In this document: piece by piece, positions 38,397 through 47,705 of the stretch
Position numbering within the stretch: the stretch's first letter is position 1
Layout of the letters: each line of letters begins with the position of its first letter
Assembly (NCBI RefSeq): GCF_001563265.1
Contig: NZ_CP005083.1
Span: forward strand, 1-62,500
Source of the DNA: Sphingobium sp. TKS
GTDB taxonomy: Bacteria > Pseudomonadota > Alphaproteobacteria > Sphingomonadales > Sphingomonadaceae
Reading direction: 5' to 3'
DNA: 62,500 nucleotides
Position numbers and translations under genes: made by a program
The notes under the pieces: model-generated
Databases searched by the model: none
Told to the model about the DNA's origin: nothing
Seen by the model: only the letters and a program-made list of their open reading frames with translations

Positions 38397-38462
38397 GTGC
38401 TTCTGCGAAGGCAGGAGCCTAGTTCAGAGGGCAGAACTGGGCTCCTGCCTTCGCAGGAGCAC
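38397..38462. repeat. Palindromic repeat after pepN
   Basis: Arms 38397-38425 and 38434-38462 are inverted (27 of 29 positions) with an 8-base centre. Both arms contain the CTCCTGCCTTCGCAGGAG core seen at 16000-16023 and 51932-52016. It is a dispersed intergenic repeat between the converging genes pepN and the lipoprotein. Confidence 0.85.
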
Positions 38463-38476
38463 GGGGTACAAGATTT

Positions 38477-39088
38477 CTAACGCCCCGAGGCCGCCAGCCA
38501 GGCGGCGACATCCGCCGCCACCTTGTTCGCCGCGGCGTTGAGCGGACCGCCCACGTTGTTCGCGTCGATCTTGCCACCGATCGGCGCGGTGGCGGTGAAG
38601 CGCTGCTTGGCGATCGCCGTGCCGCCCGGTCCGGCCAGCAGCGCGTCATAGGTCACGACCGCGCTGTTGCTTGCCTCGTCCACGCCGAAATCGACCAGCT
38701 CGCCCATCAGCCGCTGACCCGAATCGGCCGAATATTGGCCGGGATCGAGCACGATGCGGTTGCTGGTGGCGGCGATGGTTTCGGCCAGCAGCTTCTGGAA
38801 CAGATGGCGCGGCGTGTCGGCCCACTGCACCTTGGTGACATAGGCCACCGAAGTGGGGGAGGTGATCACCGGCACCCGCACCGTGTCGAGCATCTTGGGC
38901 GCCTCCGGATCGGCCACCGTGATGGCCGTGCCCGCCGAAGCGCTGCGCAGCGTGCCCGGCGCGACCTTCTGCGTGGCGTTCAGCGACAGCAGCCGTTCGG
39001 GCGGCTTGCCCCCGAAGGACACGCAACCGGCCAGCATCAATGCGCCGAGGGCCACCGGCATCAGGCCCAGTTTCCTGTGAAACATCAT
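38477..39088 (-). CDS. ABC-type transport auxiliary lipoprotein (PqiC/MlaC-like role)
   Basis: Exported lipoprotein of the ABC_trans_aux group. A lipobox (LAGC, about residue 20) follows the signal. It is the last gene of an MCE operon (permease, ATPase, MlaD-type protein, this lipoprotein), so it probably bridges the complex to the outer membrane. The start lies among three consecutive ATGs (39091, 39088, 39085). Confidence 0.85.
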   Translation of the reverse strand: MMFHRKLGLMPVALGALMLAGCVSFGGKPPERLLSLNATQKVAPGTLRSASAGTAITVADPEAPKMLDTVRVPVITSPTSVAYVTKVQWADTPRHLFQKLLAETIAATSNRIVLDPGQYSADSGQRLMGELVDFGVDEASNSAVVTYDALLAGPGGTAIAKQRFTATAPIGGKIDANNVGGPLNAAANKVAADVAAWLAASGR

Positions 39089-39098
39089 CATGTCCCTC

Positions 39099-40061
39099 TT
39101 ATCGCTTATAATCGGGCAGCTTGGGCGATCCGACGATCGACCCCGCGCCCTGCTGATCGAGTTTTTCGGCCACGCCGCGGAAGGAGCGCGACATTTCGCG
39201 CAGGTCGCGGACGAGCTGGTTGACCTCCGGCATGGTCTGGTTGCTGAAGGCGTGGACGCCCGGCTGCGCTTCCGCAATGGTCTTGTCGAGCGTGTCGATG
39301 CTGCGGGTGGCCGACTGGATGCTCTTGCGCAGGTCGGCCAGCAGCGGACGGCCCTCATCATTCACCATGGCGTCGGTGGACGCGGCCAGCTTGCCGATCT
39401 GCTCGGCGGCGATGCCGGTGCGCTGCACGGCGATGCGCGCCTCGGCCAGCGTGGCGGCGATTTCCGGGCTGCGGTCGGCCAATGAGCCGGAAATGCGCTC
39501 CACATTGGCGAGGATACTCGCGATCGACTGCTGATTCTTGTCGTTGAGCAGCTCGGTCAGCCGTTCGGTCAAGGTGGACAGCCGTTCCAGCAATTGCGGC
39601 GCATTGTTGAGCAACTCGCCCAGCGCGCCCGGCTTGGTCGGGATCACCGGCACGCCGTCCGGGCATGCGGCCAGGGGGTTTTCCGCCGGGCAGGCAATCG
39701 GCGGCGCGCCCTTGACCGCGCCATCCAGCACGATTTCCGACACGCCGGTAAAGCCCACACCCGCAATGGTCGCGGTCGTCCCCAGCAGGACGGGCGTGCC
39801 TTCCTTCACTGAAATGCGCACCTTCACGAAGCCGGGATCGCGCTTCCACAGCTCGATCTTCTCGACCTGGCCGGAAGGGACGCCCGAATAATTGACGCTC
39901 GACCCTTTGGCGAGGCCGTTCACCGACTGTTTGAAGAAGATGTCATATTCCATATTGTCGCCCTGGGAGAGGCGCGAGAACCAGAAAGCCGCGATCATGA
40001 TCGCCGCGAGCAACAGCAGCGTGACCGTGCCCACCAGCACATGGTTGGAGCGGGTTTCCAT
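39099..40061 (-). CDS. MlaD/MCE domain protein of a lipid transport system
   Basis: Inner-membrane anchored MCE protein. One N-terminal membrane helix (about residues 8-28) is followed by the MCE domain (about 35-115: YDIFFKQSVNGLAKGSSVNYSGVPSGQVE). A long helical C-terminal region (about 170-300) likely forms a periplasmic tube or tether. It would pass phospholipids between membranes. Length is 320 aa. Confidence 0.9.
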   Translation of the reverse strand: METRSNHVLVGTVTLLLLAAIMIAAFWFSRLSQGDNMEYDIFFKQSVNGLAKGSSVNYSGVPSGQVEKIELWKRDPGFVKVRISVKEGTPVLLGTTATIAGVGFTGVSEIVLDGAVKGAPPIACPAENPLAACPDGVPVIPTKPGALGELLNNAPQLLERLSTLTERLTELLNDKNQQSIASILANVERISGSLADRSPEIAATLAEARIAVQRTGIAAEQIGKLAASTDAMVNDEGRPLLADLRKSIQSATRSIDTLDKTIAEAQPGVHAFSNQTMPEVNQLVRDLREMSRSFRGVAEKLDQQGAGSIVGSPKLPDYKR

Positions 40062-40064
40062 ATC

Positions 40065-40913
40065 CTATCGCCTCTTATTCTTTTCGCGATCGACCGCCGC
40101 CGTCGCGGCGCGCCCGCGCGGGCCGTTGAAATATTCCTGAATCCACGGATGGTCGGTCGCCAGCAGCTCATCGATCGTGCCGACCGCCGTCACCTTCCTG
40201 TCCGCCAGCACCGCCACCCGGTCGCAAATCGAATAGAGCGTGTCGAGATCATGGGTGATGAGGAAGACGGTCAGCCCCAGCGTCTGCTGCAATTTGCGCG
40301 TCTGATCGTCGAAGGCCGCCGCGCCGATCGGGTCGAGCCCCGCCGTGGGTTCGTCGAGGAACAGCAGGTCCGGATCGAGCGCCAAGGCCCGCGCGAGCCC
40401 CGCGCGCTTCTTCATGCCGCCCGACAGTTCGGCGGGATATTTGGGGCCGGCTTCGGCAGGCAGGCCGGTCATGCGAATCTTGTAGGCGGCGATCTCGTCA
40501 CGAAGTTTTGGACCGATATTGGGGTAATATTCGCGGATCGGCACTTCGACATTCTCGGCCACGGTCAGCGTCGAAAACAGCGCGCCGCCCTGAAACAGCA
40601 CGCCCCAGCGCTTGCGGATCGCCAGCGCCTCGTCATCCAGCCGACCGATCATCGATTCACCGAAGACGTGGATCTCGCCCTCATCCGGAGTTTGAAGGCC
40701 GATGATCGAGCGCATCAGCACCGACTTGCCGGTGCCCGATCCGCCGACCACGCCCAAAATCTCGCCCTTGCGCACGTCGAGGTTCAACCCCTCATGCACC
40801 ACCTGCTCACCGAAGCTGTTCCGCAGGTTGCGGACCGATATGGCGATGCCATCCCGCTCCACGGCCTTTTCGACCCGCGCTTCCTCCGCGGTCATTTCTT
40901 CTTCGGGCTCCAT
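40065..40913 (-). CDS. MlaF-type ABC ATPase
   Basis: ATP-binding subunit of the Mla-type lipid transporter. Walker A GGSGTGKS is at 57-64, the signature LSGGMKKR at about 161-168, and Walker B LLFLDEP at about 181. The start ATG overlaps the permease stop (ATGA). Length is 282 aa. The short acidic N-terminal extension (EPEEEMTAEEA) is unusual. Confidence 0.92.
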   Translation of the reverse strand: MEPEEEMTAEEARVEKAVERDGIAISVRNLRNSFGEQVVHEGLNLDVRKGEILGVVGGSGTGKSVLMRSIIGLQTPDEGEIHVFGESMIGRLDDEALAIRKRWGVLFQGGALFSTLTVAENVEVPIREYYPNIGPKLRDEIAAYKIRMTGLPAEAGPKYPAELSGGMKKRAGLARALALDPDLLFLDEPTAGLDPIGAAAFDDQTRKLQQTLGLTVFLITHDLDTLYSICDRVAVLADRKVTAVGTIDELLATDHPWIQEYFNGPRGRAATAAVDREKNKRR

Positions 40914-42043
40914 CAGTTCCAGCCCACCCAGGTGAACAGAACCGCGAACATGGCGTCGAGCACGATGACGAGGAAGATCGCCTGCACGACCGCGGCTGTC
41001 GTGCGCAGGCCGACTTCCTCGGCATTGCCCTTGACCTGCATGCCCTGAAAGCAGCCCGCCAATGCGATGATGACACCGAAGACGGGCGCCTTGATCAGGC
41101 CCACCCACAGATCATGAATCGGCACCACTTCCCGCAATCGCTGGACGAAGGTGATCGGCGGGATGTCGAGCGACACGGCGCAGAGAAATCCGCCGCCGAT
41201 GATCGCAACGACGGAGGAATAGAAGCCCAGCAGCGGCATCATCACCACGACAGCCAGTGTGCGCGGCAGCACCAGCGCCTCCATCGGCGACACGCCGATG
41301 GTGCGCATGGCGTCGACCTCTTCGGTCAGCTTCATCGTGCCCAATTGCGCGGCAAAGGCGGAACCGGAGCGGCCCGCGACCATGATCGCGGTCATCAGCA
41401 CGCCCAGTTCCCGAAACGTCAGCCGGCCGACGAGGTTGATGGTCAGCATCTCCATGCCGAACTGACGGAGCTGTACCGAACCCTGCTGCGCGATGACGAT
41501 GCCGATCAGGAAGCTCATCAGGCCGATGATGCCGAGAGCGGACACACCGACCACCTCGAACCGCTGGACCACGGCATTGATGCGGAAGCGGCCGGGGTGA
41601 CGGATGACATTCCACGTCGCGACCAGCGTGCCGCCGAAAAAACCAAGCAGGCCGAGCAAGGTGCTGCCCGCATTGAGCACGGCCTCCCCGATCTGGCCGA
41701 CCACGCGCTGCCAGGGCGGCACATAGTCGGGGCGGATGTTGACCGGCTCATCGACCCGGCCGACCGCCGCGATCAACCGCTCCGCGTCGCACTTGTCGCC
41801 TGTGATCCTGCAGTCCCAACGCTTGATCGTGCGATGCAGCACCCAGGCGCCGATCGTGTCCATATGATCCACGTCCGACAGGTCGATCGTATGAATCGGG
41901 CCTTCTATGGCGTCCAGCCGGTCGGGCAGCTGGTTGAGGCAAGCTATGGAAAGATTGCCAGAAAGCCGAATGACCGTCTCGCCGTCGCGGACTTCCTGAG
42001 CAAGATCAGCGGCTTTGTTCATCAAGGCGGAGATGTGGTCCAT
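40913..42043 (-). CDS. MlaE-type permease with N-terminal STAS domain
   Basis: 376-residue integral membrane permease. Residues about 10-95 form a STAS-like domain (GETVIRLSGNLSIACLNQ, DLSDVDHMDTIGAWVL). Then come five to six membrane helices with the MlaE hallmark RSGSAFAAQLGTMKLTEEVDAM. In E. coli the STAS protein MlaB is separate; here it is fused. ATG 42043 is the likely start, with ATG 42022 as an alternative. It is divergent from the HAD gene. Confidence 0.88.
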   Translation of the reverse strand: MDHISALMNKAADLAQEVRDGETVIRLSGNLSIACLNQLPDRLDAIEGPIHTIDLSDVDHMDTIGAWVLHRTIKRWDCRITGDKCDAERLIAAVGRVDEPVNIRPDYVPPWQRVVGQIGEAVLNAGSTLLGLLGFFGGTLVATWNVIRHPGRFRINAVVQRFEVVGVSALGIIGLMSFLIGIVIAQQGSVQLRQFGMEMLTINLVGRLTFRELGVLMTAIMVAGRSGSAFAAQLGTMKLTEEVDAMRTIGVSPMEALVLPRTLAVVVMMPLLGFYSSVVAIIGGGFLCAVSLDIPPITFVQRLREVVPIHDLWVGLIKAPVFGVIIALAGCFQGMQVKGNAEEVGLRTTAAVVQAIFLVIVLDAMFAVLFTWVGWN

Positions 42044-42121
42044 TATCGGTTGCACGGCAAGCCGAAACGGCCCATCCGCACGATCAAACGAAGGGACGCC
42101 CCAAAAAGTTTCGGACACGGC

Positions 42122-42796
42122 ATGACGCACAGGCTCGCAATCTACGATATGGACCGCACGGTGACGTTCAGCGGCACCTATACCGGCTTTCTGCTGCACG
42201 TGGCGAAACGCATGGCGCCGTGGCGTCTGGCGCTGTTTCCCGGCGTGATCCTGCTGATGCTGGCCTATGTGCTGAAACTCATCACCCGGCAGCGGCTGAA
42301 GGAGCTGAACCAGGCGCTGATGATCGGTCATAATGTCGAACGCGCCCGGCTGATGCCGCATGTGGAAAGCTATGCGGCCAGGGTGGTGGCGAAAAATGTC
42401 CGCTCAGGCGCGCTCGACCAGATCGCGAAGGACAAGGCGGACGGCTATAGGCTGGTGCTCGCCACCGCCTCCTACCGCCTTTATGTCGAGCCGATCGCCC
42501 GGCGGCTGGGCTTCGACGCGGTGATCGCGACCGACCATCTGTCGCAGGATCTGCGTTATGTTCGCGCCAAGATCGCGGGCGAAAATTGCTACGACACCGG
42601 CAAGCTGCGGATGATCAAGGCGTGGATGGCGGCCGAAGCTATCGACCGGACGCAGGCGCATATCCGGGCCTATTCGGATCATGTTTCGGACGCGCCGATG
42701 CTGGAGTTCGCGGATGTTCCCTTCGCTTCGAACCCGCACAAGCCGCTGGCGAAGCTGGCGGCTGAACGCGGATGGAAGCGGGTGGATTGGAACTGA
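42122..42796 (+). CDS. HAD-IB family phosphatase
   Basis: HAD superfamily hydrolase of the phosphoserine phosphatase-like IB group. The nucleophile motif is DMDRT, with Asp9 and Asp11. A hydrophobic segment (about residues 38-57) could be a membrane-associated cap. The later Lys region and SDHVSDAPMLEFAD provide the remaining catalytic residues. Length is 224 aa. Its substrate is not predictable. Confidence 0.85.
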   Translation: MTHRLAIYDMDRTVTFSGTYTGFLLHVAKRMAPWRLALFPGVILLMLAYVLKLITRQRLKELNQALMIGHNVERARLMPHVESYAARVVAKNVRSGALDQIAKDKADGYRLVLATASYRLYVEPIARRLGFDAVIATDHLSQDLRYVRAKIAGENCYDTGKLRMIKAWMAAEAIDRTQAHIRAYSDHVSDAPMLEFADVPFASNPHKPLAKLAAERGWKRVDWN

Positions 42797-42820
42797 GGGG
42801 AAGGGCAGAGGACGATATGT

Positions 42821-43750
42821 TCACCTGACCGGCGAAACCAGCGGCTCCCCTGCGAAAAAGGCGGACAGGTTCGCCAACAGCATATCCCTCATCCGCCCGA
42901 CCGCCTCATAGGTCGCGCCGCCCGTATGCGGCGTCAGCACCACATTTGGTACATCCGCCCAGCGCGCCGCAGGCGTGGGCTCGCTTTCGAACACATCCAG
43001 CGCAGCGCCGCCGAGCCGTCCTTCTCGCAAAGCCGCGATCAGCGCATCCTCATCCACCAACTGCCCCCGCGCGACATTCACCAGCAGCCCCTCGGGACCC
43101 AGCGCATCGCAGATCACCGCCGAGATCATCCCGCGATTTTCCTCATTAGCCTTGGCCGCGACCACCATGACGTCGTTGTCCCGCGCCAGCGCCTCCAGGC
43201 TTTCCGCCCTTGGCCAGCGCAATTCCGGCTTCTCCCGAGGGCTCCACCAGCCGATCCGCATGCGCATCGCCTCCGCCCGCTCGGCCAGCGCAACGCCGAT
43301 GCTGCCCATGCCGACGATCCCGATCCGCGCGCCCGTCATCGACCGGGTGAGCATCTTCGCTCCGGCCGTCCATTCGCCCGAACGCACCTGCCGGTCGCCC
43401 ATGAGAATCTGCCGGCGATGGGCGAGGATCATCCCGAGCGCATGATCCGCCGCATCCTCCGCATTGGCGTCCCCCGCATGGGTCACGGCCACGCCCCGCG
43501 CCCGCGCCCAGTCGAGATCGACGCCATCATAACCCACGGTGAAGCAGGCGATCAGCCGCAGCGCCGCCATCCGATCCAGCATCGCCGGATCGAGCCGGAA
43601 CTCGCCCGCCGTCACCAATATCTCGGCCTCCGCCAGCCGCGCCCGCCCGCTCTCCTCCCACAGAGCCATGACGTCATATCGGGAGGAGAGCACGTCCAGC
43701 AGCGGCGCCAGATGCGGCTGCGCCACCAGGATCAGCGGGCGAGCCTTCAT
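42821..43750 (-). CDS. D-2-hydroxyacid dehydrogenase
   Basis: NAD(P)-dependent dehydrogenase of the D-isomer-specific family (glyoxylate/hydroxypyruvate reductase-like). The nucleotide loop GMGSIG is at 147-152; VNVARGQLVDE and LTPHTGGAT provide the catalytic Arg and His regions. Length is 309 aa. It overlaps the cystathionine synthase-like gene by ATGA, which suggests a shared operon. Confidence 0.9.
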   Translation of the reverse strand: MKARPLILVAQPHLAPLLDVLSSRYDVMALWEESGRARLAEAEILVTAGEFRLDPAMLDRMAALRLIACFTVGYDGVDLDWARARGVAVTHAGDANAEDAADHALGMILAHRRQILMGDRQVRSGEWTAGAKMLTRSMTGARIGIVGMGSIGVALAERAEAMRMRIGWWSPREKPELRWPRAESLEALARDNDVMVVAAKANEENRGMISAVICDALGPEGLLVNVARGQLVDEDALIAALREGRLGGAALDVFESEPTPAARWADVPNVVLTPHTGGATYEAVGRMRDMLLANLSAFFAGEPLVSPVR

Positions 43751-45072
43751 CCCACCGCCCGCAACGCCTGAGCGAAGTCCGCGATCAGATCCTCCGCATC
43801 CTCGCAGCCGATCGAGATGCGCACCATATTGTCGCTGATCGCCAGCGCCTTCTTGCGTTCGGCGGGCACGGAAAGATGCGTCATCGCCGCGGGATGGCTC
43901 GCCAGCGTTTCGGTGCCGCCCAGGCTGACGGCAAGTTTCGCGATCTTGAGCGCGTCCAGAAAGGCGAAGGCCTCCGCCTCGCCACCCTTCAGATAAAGCG
44001 AAAAGGTCGATCCCGCGCCGGTGCAATGCCGGCGGTAGATATCCGCCTGCCGCTCCGTTTCCGGAAAGCCGAGATAGACGACCTTCTCCACCTGCGGCTG
44101 GTCCTTCAGCCAAGTGCAGACCTTGGCCGCATTCTCGCCCGCCCTGCTCATGCGCAGTTCAAGCGTCTCCAGCGACCGCAGCAGCATCCAGGCCGAATGC
44201 GGGTCCAGGATCGTCCCGATCGTGTTCCGCATCAGCCGGATGGTGTTGATCAGCGCATTGGACCCCAGTACGCCGCCCGCAACCAGATCGCTATGCCCGC
44301 CCGCATATTTGGTGAGGCTGTAGATGACGAGATCGGCCCCATGGCTGAGCGGATGAAGCCAGAGCGGGCCAAGGAAGGTATTGTCGATGGCGATCGGCGG
44401 CCGATATTCTTCGCCTGCGAACAAAAAGTCGCGCCGCGCAACTACCGCCTCCAGATCGACCAGCACATTGGTCGGATTGGCCGGGCTTTCCAGGAAGATC
44501 AGCGCCACGCGGCCCAAGCCCTTGGCCTTTTCGATCACCGCGCCGATTTCCTCCTCGGTCGCGCCCGCCGGGAAATCCAGCCACTGCACCCCGAACTTGC
44601 CGAGAATGCGCCCGATCAGCGCTTCGGTCGCGGCATAGAGCGGCGCCGAATGCACGATCACGTCGCCCGGCTGCACGAGCGCCAGCAGGGTGGTCGCAAT
44701 GGCCGACATGCCGCTGGAAAAGAGCAGCGCGTCTTCCGCTTCTTCCCAGACCGACAGCCGGTCCTCGGCAATCTCTTGATTGGGGCCGTTGAAGCGCGAA
44801 TAGACCAGCCCTTCGGCGCCGCCGGGGCGGATGCCGGTCACGCCTTCGAAATGCCGCTTGCCCGCCGCCGCGCTTTCGAAGGCGAAGGTGGAGGTCAGGA
44901 AGATCGGTGGCTTCAGCGACCCTTCGGACAAAGTGGGGTCATAGCCATGCCCCATCATCAGCGTCGCGGGTTTCAGCTTGCGGCCCTCGATCTCCATGAT
45001 CGGTTGCTTGGGGCGGCGGCGGTTGCGCGTGGGTTCCGCGCCCGTGAGGTCGGCTTCGGTTTCGCCGGTCAT
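43747..45072 (-). CDS. Cystathionine gamma-synthase family PLP enzyme
   Basis: Fold-type I PLP enzyme of the Cys/Met metabolism group. The PLP lysine is Lys255 in YSLTKYAGGHSDL. The N-terminus carries an extra charged segment (about 30 residues) before the conserved YDPTLSEGSLKPPIFLTSTF. The reaction could be cystathionine gamma-synthase, gamma-lyase or O-acylhomoserine sulfhydrylase; the sequence does not decide. The ATG at 45072 has AGGAG upstream. It overlaps the dehydrogenase gene downstream. Confidence 0.88.
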   Translation of the reverse strand: MTGETEADLTGAEPTRNRRRPKQPIMEIEGRKLKPATLMMGHGYDPTLSEGSLKPPIFLTSTFAFESAAAGKRHFEGVTGIRPGGAEGLVYSRFNGPNQEIAEDRLSVWEEAEDALLFSSGMSAIATTLLALVQPGDVIVHSAPLYAATEALIGRILGKFGVQWLDFPAGATEEEIGAVIEKAKGLGRVALIFLESPANPTNVLVDLEAVVARRDFLFAGEEYRPPIAIDNTFLGPLWLHPLSHGADLVIYSLTKYAGGHSDLVAGGVLGSNALINTIRLMRNTIGTILDPHSAWMLLRSLETLELRMSRAGENAAKVCTWLKDQPQVEKVVYLGFPETERQADIYRRHCTGAGSTFSLYLKGGEAEAFAFLDALKIAKLAVSLGGTETLASHPAAMTHLSVPAERKKALAISDNMVRISIGCEDAEDLIADFAQALRAVG

Positions 45073-45269
45073 GTGATTCTCCTGCATGTCTGCGGTGTCT
45101 GTTGCGCCGCTCTATGGCAGGGAGTGTAACGCTTTTCGGGGGGAGGGGGCCAGAGCGGATTTGTTAGATTATTTCATGGAACCAAACTTAAATTACTAGG
45201 CGCTCCGTTTTGAGGTGAGGCCGCGTTGAACAGGATGACGTTTAAATGTTCTCATCCTACATCCCTCCC

Positions 45270-47681
45270 ATGAACCAACGCCTACCCGAACCCTTGGAGC
45301 AATGGTTCACCTTGCGCGGCTGGACGCCCCGCCGCCACCAGCTCGACATGCTGACCGCCGCCCGATCGGGCAGCCATGCGCTGCTCGTCGCTCCCACCGG
45401 GGCGGGCAAGACGCTCGCCGGTTTTCTTCCGACCCTGACCGATCTGATCGAAAAGCCGGGCGAGGGTCTCCACACCCTCTATGTCTCGCCGCTCAAGGCT
45501 CTCGCCGTCGACGTCCGTCGCAACCTGCTGACGCCGATCGAGGAAATGGGCCTGCCGATCCGCGTCGAAACCCGCACCGGCGACACGCCTTCCGATCGCA
45601 AGGCCCGTCAGCGCGCCCGCCCGCCGCAGATCCTGCTCACCACTCCGGAATCGCTCTCCTTATTGCTAAGCTATTCCGACAGTTTCCTGATGTTCGCGGA
45701 CCTCAAGACGGTCATCATCGATGAAGTCCACGCCTTCGCCACCCAGAAGCGCGGCGACATTCTCAATCTCTCGCTCTCCCGCCTCCAGAGCATCAACCCC
45801 GGCCTCCGTCGGGTCGCCCTGTCCGCCACCGTCGCGGATGTCGACGCCTATCGCGCCTGGCTCGCGCCGGATGGGGACATCAACGCCGTCACCCCGGTCA
45901 TCGGTGAGGCGGGCGCCGACCCCCATGTCGCGATCCTCATCCCCGAAGGCCGCATCCCCTGGTCCGGGCATTCCGGCAAATATGCCGCGCGGCAGGTCAT
46001 GGAGGAAATTGAGCGCCGCGCCACGACGCTGGTCTTCTGCAACACGCGGGGTCTGGCCGAACTCATCTTCCAGTCGCTTTGGTCGGTGAACGAAGCGAAC
46101 CTGCCCATCGCCATCCATCATGGTAGCCTCTCCATCGAAGCCCGGCGCAAGGTCGAGGCGGCGATGGCGGCGGGAAAATTGCGCGCCCTCGTCGCCACCG
46201 CCTCGCTTGACCTGGGCGTCGACTGGGGCAATGTCGATTGCGTGATCCAGATGGGGGCGCCCAAGGGCAGCTCCCGCCTGCTCCAGCGCATCGGCCGCGC
46301 CAATCACCGGCTCGATACGCCCAGCGAAGCCATTCTCATCCCCGGCAACAGGTTCGAATATCTCGAAGCCCGCGCTGCACTCGACGCCGTTGAGGCGGGT
46401 GAGCGCGATGCCGACGATTTCCGCCCCGGCAGCCTCGACGTGCTGGCCCAGCATGTCATGGGTCTCGCCTGCGCTGCGCCCTTTCGCGAAGAGGAATTGC
46501 TGGCCGAAATCCGCTCCGCCACGCCTTATGGCGCGCTGACGGAAGAGGCCTTCGCCAACGTCCTCCACTTCATAGAGGGCGGCGGCTATGCCCTGCGCGC
46601 CTATGACCGCTTCAAGCGCCTGACCCGTGACGCGGATGGCACATGGCGCGTCTCCCACCCGCGCTTCATCCAGCAGCATCGCCTGAACGCGGGCATCATC
46701 GTCGATCAGCCCGCGCTTGCCGTCCGCTTCGCCAATGGCCGTAAGTTGGGCACGGTGGAGGAGGGGTTCGCCGCGACCCTAAGCCCCGGCGACTGCTTCT
46801 TCTTCTCCGGCGCCGCGCTGGAGGTGGTGCGGATGGACACCACCGACCTGATCGTCCGCGCCACCTCCAAAAGCGCGCGCATCCCAAGCTGGGGCGGCAC
46901 TCGCATGGCGATGTCCACGCGCCTGGCTGATCGTGTTCGCCACTTCCTGGCCGAACCCGGCCAATGGTCCCGCTTCCCCGACGATGTGCGCGAGTGGCTG
47001 GAGGTGCAGAAATATCGTTCGGCTTTGCCCGAACCGGGGCAACTGCTCATCGAAACCTTTCCGCATGAAGGGCGCCATTATCTGGTCTGCTACAGTTTCG
47101 AAGGCTGGAACGCGCATCAATCCCTGGGCATGCTTCTCACTCGCCGCATGAATGCGCAGGGGCTGATGCCGATGGGCTTCGTGTCCAACGACTATGCGCT
47201 CGCCGTCTATGGCTTGAAGCCTATCACGGACCCGCAAAGCCTCTTCTCCGCCGACATTCTCGACCATGAATTCGTCGAATGGGTCGAACAGTCGAGCCTG
47301 CTCAAGCGCGCCTTCCGCGACGTGGCGGTGATTTCCGGCCTGATCGAGCGCCAACATCCCGGCAAGCGCAAGACCGGGCGGCAGGTCACTTTTTCGACCG
47401 ACCTCATCTATGATGTGCTGCGCAAATATCAGCCCGATCATCTGCTGTTGAAGGCCGCATGGGCCGACGCCCGCGCCCGCATGACCGATGTGGGGCGTCT
47501 GGGCGACCTGATCGACCGCGCTTCGGCCACCATGCTGCATATCGAACTCGATCGGGTGAGTCCGCTCGCCGTTCCCGTGCTGATCCTCATCGGCCGCGAG
47601 CAGGTTGCCCAGCATGACGTGGAGGACGCCCTGCTGATCGAGGCCGAAGCCCTGGTGACGGAGGCCATGCGGACGGATTGA
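45270..47681 (+). CDS. Ligase-associated DNA damage response DEXH helicase (Lhr type)
   Basis: 803-residue superfamily 2 helicase of the Lhr group. Walker A PTGAGKT is at 42-48 and the DEXH box is DEVH at 151-154. The C-terminal region is the Lhr-specific extension. In many bacteria it forms a repair cassette with an ATP-dependent ligase, a beta-lactamase-fold exonuclease and PdeM. Here only PdeM is elsewhere in the window (11 kb). An in-frame ATG at 45246 is possible. Confidence 0.9.
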   Translation: MNQRLPEPLEQWFTLRGWTPRRHQLDMLTAARSGSHALLVAPTGAGKTLAGFLPTLTDLIEKPGEGLHTLYVSPLKALAVDVRRNLLTPIEEMGLPIRVETRTGDTPSDRKARQRARPPQILLTTPESLSLLLSYSDSFLMFADLKTVIIDEVHAFATQKRGDILNLSLSRLQSINPGLRRVALSATVADVDAYRAWLAPDGDINAVTPVIGEAGADPHVAILIPEGRIPWSGHSGKYAARQVMEEIERRATTLVFCNTRGLAELIFQSLWSVNEANLPIAIHHGSLSIEARRKVEAAMAAGKLRALVATASLDLGVDWGNVDCVIQMGAPKGSSRLLQRIGRANHRLDTPSEAILIPGNRFEYLEARAALDAVEAGERDADDFRPGSLDVLAQHVMGLACAAPFREEELLAEIRSATPYGALTEEAFANVLHFIEGGGYALRAYDRFKRLTRDADGTWRVSHPRFIQQHRLNAGIIVDQPALAVRFANGRKLGTVEEGFAATLSPGDCFFFSGAALEVVRMDTTDLIVRATSKSARIPSWGGTRMAMSTRLADRVRHFLAEPGQWSRFPDDVREWLEVQKYRSALPEPGQLLIETFPHEGRHYLVCYSFEGWNAHQSLGMLLTRRMNAQGLMPMGFVSNDYALAVYGLKPITDPQSLFSADILDHEFVEWVEQSSLLKRAFRDVAVISGLIERQHPGKRKTGRQVTFSTDLIYDVLRKYQPDHLLLKAAWADARARMTDVGRLGDLIDRASATMLHIELDRVSPLAVPVLILIGREQVAQHDVEDALLIEAEALVTEAMRTD

Positions 47682-47705
47682 ATCCGCCCTGTGGTGGACT
47701 CCGGC

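Noticed and set aside
41114..42121. Long upstream extension of the HAD phosphatase reading frame
   Set aside because: It runs opposite the conserved MlaE permease and has His/Arg/Asp-rich shadow composition; the real start is the ATG at 42122.
45073..45245. SAM riboswitch upstream of the cystathionine synthase-like gene
   Set aside because: The SAM-II conserved pattern and its pseudoknot pairing are not visible in this leader.
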